Assembly (NCBI GenBank): GCA_027563935.2
Contig: CM050447.1
Location: 19,608,001-19,672,000 of the forward strand
Source: Costus lasius
Lineage: Eukaryota > Streptophyta > Magnoliopsida > Zingiberales > Costaceae
DNA length: 64,000 bases
Direction: 5' to 3'
Shown in pieces: positions 24,301 through 35,600 of the stretch. Numbering within the stretch: the first letter of the stretch is position 1; each line of letters opens with the position of its first letter. The position numbers were made by a program, and so were the translations under genes. The notes under the pieces are model-generated. The model saw only the letters and a list, made by a program, of their open reading frames with translations. It had not been told where the DNA came from and searched no databases.

Positions 24301-25963
24301 AGGTGATGAACTCCACATGGTGTTGTTGAGATGTCATACATGTTGAACATTAACACGAATAGGAAGGAACATGAGCAAATAACAATTGTGGTGGAATCAT
24401 GATGTTGTTGCTACTACGAGAGGAGAGGAGGTGGTCTAGGGTTTTGAAACTTACTCTAATACCATGATAGAATATAAGAATAAGAGGAGAAGTTAAATTA
24501 AACTATGTTACATTACACCATATTATGTACATTGCCCTATTACAACATGTAACAAGCCTCTATATTTAAGTTTCAAGGATAGATAATACCCCCCACACTA
24601 ATTTAGGCCTACTCAAAAGCCTATATGAGTAATAACCATATTAATTAAGTGATCCTAATTTGCCATTTTCATGCTTTCCAAACAACTCCATCATGAAGGC
24701 ATATTTTTTGTGCTCCAAACATCTACCAAATAAATAACTTCAAAAGTTTAGATGTTTAAATGGGTTTTGGGAAATCATGGATATAATCACTATAACCACA
24801 TTTAACATAAAACTTAACTAATTAGCTTAGTGAAATCACATTATCCAAAATGTTTAAGCTCAAGTTAACTATGGTATCCAAAATGTTTAAGCTCAAGTAG
24901 TTGACCGATAATGACTTATCGACTAATGCAATCATGCTCTCACATCTAACATGTGACTAAAGTTGGAGTGCTATAAATTCTTATACTTGAGACTTAGCTT
25001 TCTTTACAAAACCCAAAGTGAAATGTGGCATGTGAGGCATAATTCAATGATAACTCCACTTTCCACAACAATTATTCCACCTTTTTAATGAAATTCTTAT
25101 TGTGAAGAGACATTATATAATTGATTCATAATGGAAGGATTTGTGGCTCACTTTTGTGATCCTTTTACCCTTACTTTTAAGGGATTTTTACATTAAAACT
25201 TGGTGTTCTTGCTGTTTGGTGATTCTTGTGGTTTAGTTTAATTTTACTCACATCTATAGAGACAGTAATTGCATGAGTGAAGTTTACAAATTGCTATCAA
25301 ATCCCAACATTTGTGAGATAGATAATGTAGTTATGCAAATTGAGAACTGAGGGTCATTTCGAAGAACAAAATTATATAGTCTGAAAGAATTCATGTGCTG
25401 GACACTAGATATAAATATTGTATGAGTAGCATATTACGATGACAGATCAAATATAAATCTACTGAAAGATCAACTATTATAAGGCCCTTGTATCAAGCAC
25501 GAAGTTATGGTTTCGGTGATTTTCCCTATGATGCATCATGGTTCATAAAAAAATGCCAGCTTGAAAGGGAGACGCTTGCTTCATTAAAAAACAACAGAAG
25601 CTAAGACTAATTTCATGAACGTAAGGAATCTTACCCTAAATAGACCCTCGCCAAGGGGAGTTTTACATGTTCTAACTCAGATCAAAAAGATATTTTTTCG
25701 AGTATAAGAAATAATCACCCCGAGTTCATTTGATTAAGAGAGTGACATGAAGGAGGCAAACAAAACACAGTGGCACAGAAAGAAAAGAGGAGATAAAACG
25801 AAAGAAAAACAAACGCAAAGATAGAAGTAGAGTTTGCAGCGGTTCTCCGCTGAAATTACCGCGACGAGGTATTACAGGAGGAGAAGGAGACGTTGGCCCA
25901 CTCGTGCTTGGGCCGTGTATGGTATTCCCTCAGCTGTTCCGGCAGGTTCGATCTCGTTATCAT
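21390..25963 (-). CDS. Small two-pass plant membrane protein
   Basis: Two exons, 25963-25860 and 21594-21390, joined at CG|G to give 102 residues. The start MITRSNLPEQLREY is in exon 1; an ATG further up in the same frame (26092) adds a poorly conserved stretch and was not preferred. Exon 2 supplies VDVILVIWELLTFALLVFSG (about 36-55) and HMKVAFLLICITALIFVCVK (about 61-80), two hydrophobic spans. A basic tail, TKQVRQNRKNKQKMLLPLSM, follows. From memory this architecture matches a conserved but functionally uncharacterised plant family that begins MTRSNLPEQLR and ends in a basic segment plus MLLPLSM. The end-to-end match across the splice makes the exon pairing secure. The intron is 4.3 kb and holds an LTR element. 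Confidence 0.82.
22140..22600 (+). pseudogene. Unidentified exon-like fragments in the intron
   Basis: On the + strand, antisense to the host intron, tgcag at 22120 precedes an open stretch reading VENLYDKDESDLLYEKHLQL and on through GCTYSLVLKLNSKLEHGRTL to FPLGEAS (about 22121-22345), followed by a GTGAG donor-like phrase (about 22330). A second open piece after acag at about 22506 reads DRRERLAEMRILHKYEEVKE. Both have exon-like composition and flanking splice-like signals. I do not recognise the protein. They could be captured exons of a coiled-coil protein or chance frames. Confidence 0.3.
22599..24684 (-). mobile_element. Non-autonomous LTR retrotransposon, degraded
   Basis: Two diverged direct repeats of about 220 bp, at 22599-22821 and 24465-24684, share phrases such as ataagaggataaattaaatt / ataagaggagaagttaaatt and ggatagataata. 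The order shows minus-strand orientation. Inside the right LTR lies ctctaatacca, the complement of a TGGTATTAGAG primer site (variant of initiator-Met tRNA). Inside the left LTR lies ttcccctcaag, the complement of a polypurine tract. The 1.6-kb interior has no gag or pol similarity. No clear target duplication was found. The element sits in the intron of the small membrane protein gene, in the same orientation. Confidence 0.65.
22800..23147. repeat. 174-bp tandem duplication
   Basis: Unit 1 (22800-22973) and unit 2 (22974-23147) are about 95% identical. Each starts ccaattcctatgttttcc, contains cctcaagttaga and gtcgagagggcaatgttggt, and ends aaagaaaataattttg. The units span the 3' LTR tip and polypurine tract of the LTR element, so the LTR edge itself has been duplicated. 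Confidence 0.85.
24685..25859 (-). other. Remaining intron of the small membrane protein gene
   Basis: AT-rich intronic DNA. A local duplication of atccaaaatgtttaagctcaagt occurs at about 24844 and 24872. No coding fragment was recognised. Confidence 0.4.
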
Positions 25964-26686
25964 CTTCCTCAATAACACCGAAAGCAACGAGCAGAGCCCT
26001 TTCCGCGCCTCTCTGTTCTGCGTTTCAAGGGATTGAGAGATCTGCCATGCAGGCGGATAATCAAGCTTCGGCGGGTTCGAGGAAACGAACAAATGAATCT
26101 TTGAGATCTGCTCTTCTGCGCTGGCTCGTCGTTCCTCGAAGGATGGCCGGAAAATGAAGCAAATTGGAATTGGGATCGCGAAAGATTAACGATGCAAACG
26201 AATATGTCTCGATATAAGTCACGACCCTATAAAATATTCACAGATACTATCGGGTTCCGCTTCGCGAATACTTCATTACAGTCGGAACCAGATCCGTTTT
26301 TAGATTAGAAATATTTAATATTGTAATTTCAAAAGTACTAATTATGTTATCGATGACACTGCGTTGCGTGCACTACTTTACAAAATAAATCTAGACTTAA
26401 ACCGTGGGATTCGAGGCTTTGTGATGGCATTGACATTCTTACAAGACGTAAACAACCAAGACTTCATCGTTCAATAAAAAAAATTCCATTTCAAGGCTCG
26501 ACTTTGAGAAACTTGTGGCTGAATACAAATGATAATTTACAAAGTGGAAATTACATTCTGAACCACTCCCTCAAATCCCTACTGCTTCGCACAATGCAAA
26601 ATATGGACAATGTTCAATTATGCAATCATAAGAAAAAAAACTTATTGTGCCGGACCTTGAAATAATTGCATCATAACTCAAACTGA
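25964..26686. other. Spacer between the membrane protein and PLD genes
   Basis: Both flanking genes are on the minus strand, so this holds the 5' flank of the membrane protein gene and the 3' flank of PLD. No gene seen. Confidence 0.4.
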
Positions 26687-29600
26687 CTACATAGTAAGCG
26701 TATCAGGAAGAGCCGTCTGCACTCCTAAGACCTTGCCGCCTACATCAGGGAAACACTCGTAGTCCGGCAGCGGGCCAATCTTGCCGTCGGCATCCACCTT
26801 GATAGGGTATTTTAAGAGATGACCTGTCAACGGCGTGATTTCCTCTGCAGTGTATCTTGACCAGTTCTCTTCGGCAATCTGGTTCACAAATTTCACACAC
26901 TCGAGGCTGTTGGGCTGCTTGAAGCGATCGTCTAGAATGCCTAGATGCTCTGACCACAATGACATCCTATATCCATATACCTGAAGCAATTCAACTATGT
27001 CATGCAATTTTATCTGCTAATTTGTATTATCCTGCAGTGGTGCTAAGTGGTGTTGTGATTTGTGAATGCTAAAAATAAGAACTAAAAAGCAAGATTGTTT
27101 GATGGATCAAAAACTTAGAAAGTGAAAACAATGATCACAAAAATACAGAGGTTTTTCTTTTTGTAATTGCATCCCACCTAGTGCACCAACTCAGCTACTT
27201 GAGCATGCAGATGAGAGAAAATTGAGCGTCTTAAATCCTAATAATTGGCAAGGAAATCTAGTCATGGGCTCCATTTTCCAGCTAGACTTTTAGGGAATTT
27301 TGCATAAAATTACTTTCTACCATAATAGCCGGATTTTTAAGTAAACAATGAACATGAAAAACATAGTACAAGAATTGTTGGAGACTGACCAACCTATCAT
27401 ACAACATTAGACTTTCCTCCGTCATCAATGTGTCCCGCCAACCAGTCCTTCCCGACTGACCAACCTCCATCTAAACTTCCAGGGTCTCAGTCATTCAACC
27501 AGCTAGTCCCAAAGCCTGGGGCTGTGACCACATCTCCATTCAGAGGTAAGAGTCATGAAGAACAGTCCTCTATCATTGTTGGAGACCATGAGACTGATCC
27601 GATCATTGGGTTTAAAAACTCTCCTTATCATTGTCGGAGACCAATAATGAGAATCAAGCCATCAGTAGACCTGATCCCAACTCGTCCAAGCTCTCCTCTT
27701 CCCTAGATCCAGCAACTAATTCCTCTCTAGATTCACTTAACGGATCAGCCTCAAATTTTGTTCCTCCAATCACCTAGATGCCAGAACAACTTAGTGCCCG
27801 TTTGGAGCTGTCGTGCTTCCGGCAGCGCTCCAAGGGGCAGCAGAAGCAATGCAAATATGCAATTTCACCCAAATTTTAGATAATTATGCATTGAAACAGT
27901 AATAAAATTTCAACCGTACATAGATAATAATTTCACCCAACTTTTTTAATCATTATATACATAACAATTAATTATATCTATTAAAATTTAAAATATATAT
28001 CATTATATATAAAATATACTAATAATTAAATTAAATTTTAAATATAATATATAATATTAAATATGTATTAAAATTTAATATATCATTATATTGATTAATC
28101 TAATATATAATAATTTTAATTAATTCTTTTTAAACATAAAATTAATCATTGAAGTTTCTTTGAAAATAATTATTTGATCATATAAAAATTAATAATTTTA
28201 TAAAAATAATTATTTTAATTTTATAAAATTCTTTATTTATAAAAAATATGTAATTTTAACTTTAATTTATTTTTCCAATTATATTATATATAATTTAAGT
28301 AATTAATTAATTAATTAGTTCTTATATAAATTAATAGTTCTGTAAAATTAAATCTTTATAACACTTTAATTATATTATGTTATATATAATTTAATAGTAG
28401 TTGCTACAGTGACAGTGCAGTTGTCAGCAGATTCACCCAAACACTTTTTACAACATATGCTACAGTGATAGTGCAGCTGTCATAGCACAGCTACGACAGC
28501 GCAGCAGTCACAGCACAGCTACGACAGCGCAGCAGAACCAAACTGGGTCCTGCCGATTCAATAAGCTAATTGACAGTAACACTCAACATAGATCGTTGTC
28601 AGTGACACCTTCCCCTATCCGGCAAACACTCTTTAAAGATGATCCAAGTGATGAATCAAACCCTTGTGTCAGCCACATTATCTCCTCACAACCCTCAACC
28701 AAAAAGATTCAACCATCCATTCTGCCAAGTACCAACATTAACCATCTCCAGCCTTCCTGTTCTTTGGTGAAGATTGCATCATCACTGCCACCACTCTAGG
28801 TGATTCCCCCTCCCTGCAACGAGACAACCCTTGCCAGAGCGTAAGTTTACCCCACAATCAATGCATCCTTGTTCAATTCAATACTTCAAGATCAAATTAA
28901 AATTCAATCGGTGGCTAGGGTTGGGCTACATGTTTGCCAGATGAATTACAAGTGAAATTTATTTGATTCAATTCTAATGAATCACAATTCAATTTAGATA
29001 GTAAAGTTAATTAAGTGATTCAATTCAGGCTTAATCAGATTGAACCAAGGTTTTGATTCTAACCTGAATCGGATTACTTTTAAGTGAACTAGTTCAATCA
29101 AATCTGAACCTAGGTTCGGTTTGCACTAGTACAAACCATAACCACATTTGAATATTTTAAAAAATTTTATGCCTTTTCGATACTATCCGTTTAACAAATT
29201 TGGATATGATCCTTCCATGTGTTATCTGATGACATGCTATGAGAAGCTTATAACAAAGAGTGTTATTCATGTCAAAGAAGCCACCGAAGGGTGGAAAGAG
29301 AGTTACTTGCATCAAAAGCACGAGAAGCTAGTGACGAGTAGCACTTGGACATGGCGTTGTTGTCAATATGAAACGTGAGCATCTCAAGCTGCTATGAGAC
29401 ATATGAGTGTAAGGTGCTTGTTGGTCTCACTACGAGACACAAGCATCGCGAGATGACTTCAGCTAGGAATTCACCATGAAACATGATATCTTCAATTACT
29501 ACTTGGTACCACTACTAACTACCACTGTGGAGTTTCAAAAGGAGCGGAAGATGTTGAGCTAAGAGTTCTTGAAAGTGGAAGGATGGGTTTACCGGAAAAG

Positions 29601-32600
29601 CAAAGCGAAACCACAAAGGTGGTGGGTGACAATGGAAAAGCAAAGCGATAGCACAAAGGTGGTGGGCGACAATTGAAAAAGCGGTGCAGCTGTGAAGATG
29701 GAATTTATAACTGTCATGGATGACATATTGTTGCAGAACTTAGAGCGAGTTGATTTGATGAGGGTGTGCATTGTGATGTGGGCAAAGCAATTGCAATTTG
29801 CAAAAGAGAAAATAGAGTGGCAATGGCGGCAAGGTGCTCAGGCAAGACATTGGCACAAGGGCCTTGGCCATGAAGGCTAAGTTTAGTCATGAGGCCGTAA
29901 AAGGCAGCGGCAGAGTGACAAATTTCAAAATTAATGTGAAAAGTGTTGAAGACAAAAACCTTGTGCACACTCTAGTACTTGGGCCAAGATTTCAGATCCT
30001 CCCTAAAAGATATGATTGTTTTTAACACATTTTTACTTCTGCAAGGTGCAAGGTAATTAGGTTTAACAAAAGCATACAGAAGCACTCAATAAACCAAAAT
30101 CTACTTAGGATGATTGACATTAGAATAATCCAGGAGAGAAATTCAAAACAGATATTACTCTATCTTAGCTGCATAGGGCCCTTATTTGGTTAATTGGTTA
30201 AATGGCATATAGTACTGACCTGGCCATGCGGATGCCTTTTTCTTTCAGTCCATGTATGACGAGGTTGATAGCCTCCCATCGCTATCTCAGTATCTCTTGA
30301 ACCAGCCATTGATCTTTGATTAATATTAGCTGAGCCAACTATCACATACTCATCATCCACAATCATCCCTTTTGCATGAACATATATCATGAATCGCCGG
30401 TACCTTTGTGCCAATGCCTGAGAGTTGAATTACTTACCCGATGAGAAAAATAGTAAAAGTTGATAGGTTGATAGTTGCATATTTTCTTAAAAGATCTTAT
30501 CCTAAAGTGTGATGTGTACATACATATAAGAATAAACGGAAACAATATTATTGAAATAAGTCTACTGCAACAGATTTGGAAATTCAGAATGTATGCAAAT
30601 CAACTGTGCAAAATTCAGGAGTCTAATATATGTATGCATCCTTTTTTTAGCAAATGGGTTTTCGCATGTAATATGACCAAGTCTGATGAAAATGGTTTAG
30701 AATGAGATATGTGGAAATAACAAGTGAACAGACTTAAGTGAATAAATTCAAACAAAATTACAAAAAAAAAAACATTAACACAACATAGACCAGATTTACC
30801 CTCAAAACCAATAGTTCAAGTGTCTACAAAAAGAAGGAAATTTGTGCACCTCAATGTACAAGAAATGAACAGGGGCACTTAGGCTGGTACTACATGGCAT
30901 ACCTTACTAGCTAAGTACAGCCATGCACCTGTGCCACCACAAAACAATTTATTTTACAGCTGTTAGAATATGCAATAGTTATTAGGGTTAATTTGGTCAT
31001 ATTAGTCTGTTAGGGTTTTATGTACTAACCTCTATATATAGAGGTGTTGTCTATTGTGTAAGTTATTCCAGATTAATACAATGTAGTCATTAGGGTTTTC
31101 CTCCTTTCTCTCCTCTCTCTCTTCATCTCTTCTAACTTGGTATCAGAGCCTTCTCTCCGCCGCCGCTTCACGTTGCTGCCATCTCCACCTAACATCTTTG
31201 CTCCCTTTCCGTCTTCCGCCTCGGTTCCTCGCTGCTCGCTCGTTGCCACAACTCAGATCTACCTCTGGGTCTTCTCGCTTCCGACTCTCGCCTCTCTTCC
31301 TGTGTGTTCCCGCTCCGTCTCCTCTTCCTTGGATTTCTTGTCTCACGGGTTTCGATGGGATCCGGAGGCTGCTTCATGGATGTCCTCGGGAGCCCCTGCT
31401 TCACGGTCACGTTCCTCCTTGGCGGGCTCCTCTCCATCTCCAATGCCGCCAATCCTCTCCGCTGTCTTCAATCTGCAGCCGATCCGCCACCTTCCCGGGT
31501 TCCTCCGCTGCATCCTCCACGAACACCAGCAGCCAGCCCTAGAAATCGATGCTGCCACTCACCAGTCGACATCCTCGCCGCCGCCTTTTACCAGTACATG
31601 GAGGACCGCCGCCTACGGTTCAAGATCGGCCTCCAAATCCGTCCACGCCACCTCCTCCGACATTCGATCTGGTGGCCAGGCGGGTCTTGCCATCCGGCAA
31701 CTGGATGGCCAGAATCGAAAAAGTTTGTCAGCGCCCCTATCCTGTGCAAAACTCCTCTGCCCGGTGCCCATCAACGAGGAAGCACGCGTGATCCAGCTGA
31801 CGGATGAAGCTCAAATTTCGGACGCGACTTCTTCTCCGACGAGCAAACAAGTGGCGGTAAGCATCCGGCCATCCAACCACAGGATCGCCGGAATCGAAGG
31901 TTTGTGTGGCATCCCCTGTTTCCGCCTCAACGTGTCCTGCTTTACCGCTGGGTCGTCATCTCCAATCCCTTCGCCACCACAACATGAAGTCGACGTGTTC
32001 CATGGCGAGCTCTCCTCTTTCATTTTGTATGTTTTTCCGACGTCCCCCCTTCATCCAACGTCCCTCTGGATTCCTTCTCTTGTTCGTGAGTTCCGGTGAC
32101 GTCGCGGTTCTTCCTCCCTGCATTCGGCTCAACTCCGAGTCCTGCGTGGCTCGTTTCTGTGTTCTGGCAGCTTAGATTAAAAAAAAAAAAAAAAAAAAAA
32201 AAACGTCTCTACAAGCTGAAGCAAGCTTTCATATAGGTCTTCTACAAGCTGATCGCTCTCTACAACACCTTACGTCGCTCTCTTCGACAGCTGATCGCTC
32301 TCTACGACGCCTTACGTCGCTCTCTACGACAGCTAATCGCTTTTTATGACGTCTTATGTTGCTCTCTACGACAGCTTACTTGTGACCTGTTTTGTTGTCT
32401 TCCTTTTGTACTTGTCTTTGAATTATGTTGTTATTATCTTTTTTTTATGTACAAGCTGGAGTATGTTCCAGCTTGAGGGGGAGTGTTAGAATATGCAATA
32501 GTTATTAGGGTTAATTTGGTCATATTAGTCTGTTAGGGTTTTATGTACTAACCTCTATATATAGAGGTGTTGTCTATTGTGTAAGTTATTCCAGATTAAT

Positions 32601-35600
32601 ACAATGTAGTCATTAGGGTTTTCCTCCTTTCTCTCCTCTCTCTCTTCATCTCTTCTAACAACAGCTAAATGCTTGGCAGTTGAATGAATCAGAAAAAAAA
32701 TTACTCAAGAATATTTCAAAGTATTCATAGTGTAGTTTATAGTTACCGCCGTGCTTTTTTCTAAAGATTGATCATCCTGTTGTAAATCATCCTTGGGCAA
32801 TTCTTCACGGTTGCCAAGACAATAGAAGTTAAGATAATCTTGTGGATGAGCATTTTCAATATTCATGAATTTAAGCTCTTTTGCCACAATTTCATACATC
32901 ATCTGAATAGTCTGCCCCTGAATAACCACAAAAATGCTTGAAGTTAATTTATATAAAAAATATATATATCTTTTACGAAACTGATAGCAAGCAGAGGTAG
33001 TTGACAGCATATCAAAAACTGATATATGATTATTTAAGCATCCTCACTTTAAGTATCCTCACAGTAAGCATTTTGAAAGTGTTCTTCTCTCAAGTCTCAG
33101 AAAAGTAACTAATGAGAGTAACAAAGAACTTGCAAGTAAATCTAAAATAAAAATCAGTTTCTCAATGTTCGATAGCTAGACCCCATTGTGTAAAGGAGAA
33201 ATTCCTCATGCACATACAAAAAAAAACCAGCATCTTCAATATTTTGTTACACATTTTGTTATCTTTACATTTGGAATCCATATTTCTGTTACTATATCAT
33301 ATTCTGATTCGCCACCTGTCCATCCATCTAGAAGAGAAAAATAGAACATTTTGAGAGGGAGAAACAAAATTCCCATCTTTGTTTGATCGATAGTTAAATT
33401 AGCACCTGCAAGTATTAGCACTGTGGAAGTTAAGATACACAAAAAAGGGCGATACACTGATTAATTAAATTTCAGATTATGCGATTTTGTTTACTTTAAG
33501 TGTGATAGAATCCAATTAGACTTATATCATGTTGACCAATCTTAGTTAACTCTAATTAATATAAATTCTTATAGCTGGTTGATTGCCAGGTATATCACTT
33601 GTAACCCTAATTATTGTTTCTTAGCTTCATTGCATTATAAGTCCCAAATTGTAACTTTTTCATAATTTAGACAATTTAGTTGCAAATTTGACGTTAATTG
33701 ATTAATTTGGATCCTTCATTTACCTTCACATTATCGTATTATCGATTTAAGAATAGAACTAATTTAGATATCTTAAACTCAACTGTATTGGTATAATTTG
33801 ATTTGTGGTACTTATCCTTTGATTTTAACCGTTTTATGGTGTTAATGGTTTTTTATCTTATTTCAGGAAATTAGTCTTACCATTGAAAGGACATCTTTGT
33901 TTATGAAATCATCATCTTTAATTATCAAAAAAGGCATCTCCAAGTCATGTTAGGATATTTATATATGATTTATTTTTAATATTGTTTAGAACATTCCACC
34001 AATTGACAACCTTTAACTTCACACACTCGCATGCTCACGCATGTTACTTCTGACAATAGATTAGGTACTAAATTTTTTACCCAACCAATTATCTAAGCGC
34101 AACTCAAACCCAAGTCAAGTACACTCTATTATCTATCCTCAAACCTGACTCAAGTATTTAATACTCATGAGTATCTGATTAAAAAAAACTTTAATTTATT
34201 CTTTTTTTGAATGATTCTACATAATATATTTTTTACAAATTAAAATAATGATGCATATTTAATAATATGATTAATTTATAGATAATTTTAGGTAAAATAT
34301 ATTTTAATTTATTAATTAAGTAACAGGTATCAAGTTCTCTTACCTTAAATCCCAAACAATACCCATTAAATCTGAATCCATCCTATTTAGCTAATCGGAG
34401 TCAACTAGGATCAATTGGCAGCATCTCTATTATTTCTTCCTTTCCGCCCCCTTGTTTCTACTTTCTCTTCTTTATTTTTCCTACCTTCTTTCAGTCGCTC
34501 TACCTTTTAGCTGATGCATCATTTGTTTCGGTTATTATACTATTAACTTTTGCAGCTACGGCTTTACGACTACATCACATAGCAGTGTTGTATGGTAATG
34601 TATAAAACTAACGTCAAATTTTTCCTTTTTTGCTAAAATTGCATTGCTGATTTTTGTGCAACGTTTTATCATACTTTGGCTTTCTTTTGATCTAGTTGAT
34701 ATACTGTAATTGACTCATGTTAGGTTCATTACTTATTATATCATTAATTACTTGTTCTCATGCTTAGTTAGACATGATGTTTACATGTCTCATCACCTTG
34801 TTGCTTCAGCATATCTGCTGTCCTTACAGACAAGTTTAGAATGGAAAAGAGTACACGCATGAATAATGGTCTCACAAATCAGATTAGCACTATTTAGCTA
34901 TGGACCTATGGTCCAGGAGGGTACGGATGAAGCCTACTGGGAAGTGAACTTAAAATTATGGGTGTAATGAAATGAGCAATAATTTGAATCTATAATGTCA
35001 TATTTCGCAAGAGAAAGATGCATAAAACCTTAATATAATACCTGCCAATAAAGGATTTCTTGCACAGCGTTACTGGTTGGATCTCCTTCAGGCCACATTG
35101 GTATAACTACATAAACTGAAAACCGTTCATTGGCTCTAATTTTGCTTGCAACTTTCAGGGCTAATTCCATAGGTATCAAATTATCAGCACCTGTTGGTGT
35201 CAAAAGGCTTTTAATGTAGTGATATATCGTACAATACAAGCAAAATGCGTATGAAATTCAACACTAAAACATGTTGTAATTTGTTATCCTGGACATATTT
35301 TGGAAGTCTATACTGAAAGATTGTGCTTAATTAATGACCTTAGGTCAAATACAAATATGAGTATCAGACGGCACATGAAACAAGATATGAGTTTATATAA
35401 TAGCCCATGTGAAGGTGTTAAATTTGATTTCTGACCATCTTCAAAAGACTAAGCTATTATTAATTATTCAATCTAACTTAAATACAATGTGTCATGGCTA
35501 AAAGCTAAAAGCTTCATTATGAGTCTTATGAATTATTAACAGATAAATTTGGCATTTCCTAATAGCTTAAGCTTAAGTGGTAACTCAATCTCAACAATCT

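Larger units (their letters stand above)
30956..32665 (+). mobile_element. Young TRIM/SMART-type LTR retrotransposon in PLD intron 8
   Basis: Two 177-bp LTRs, 30961-31137 and 32484-32660, appear identical apart from the last base. They start TGTTAGAATATG; the right one ends TTCTAACA. The flanks are a perfect 5-bp target duplication, acagc, at 30956-30960 and 32661-32665. Next to the left LTR is ttggtatcagagcc, the initiator-Met tRNA primer site. Next to the right LTR is ttgagggggag, the polypurine tract. The LTR contains ctatatatagagg, a TATA-like promoter. The 1.35-kb interior has no gag, protease, integrase or reverse transcriptase similarity, so the element must move in trans. It runs antisense to PLD. 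Near-identical LTRs mean recent insertion. Confidence 0.93.

Noticed and set aside
31137..32099. A 320-codon frame inside the TRIM element as a real gene
   Set aside because: It opens at the primer site without an ATG, matches no gag or pol signature, and other frames are equally open because of composition.
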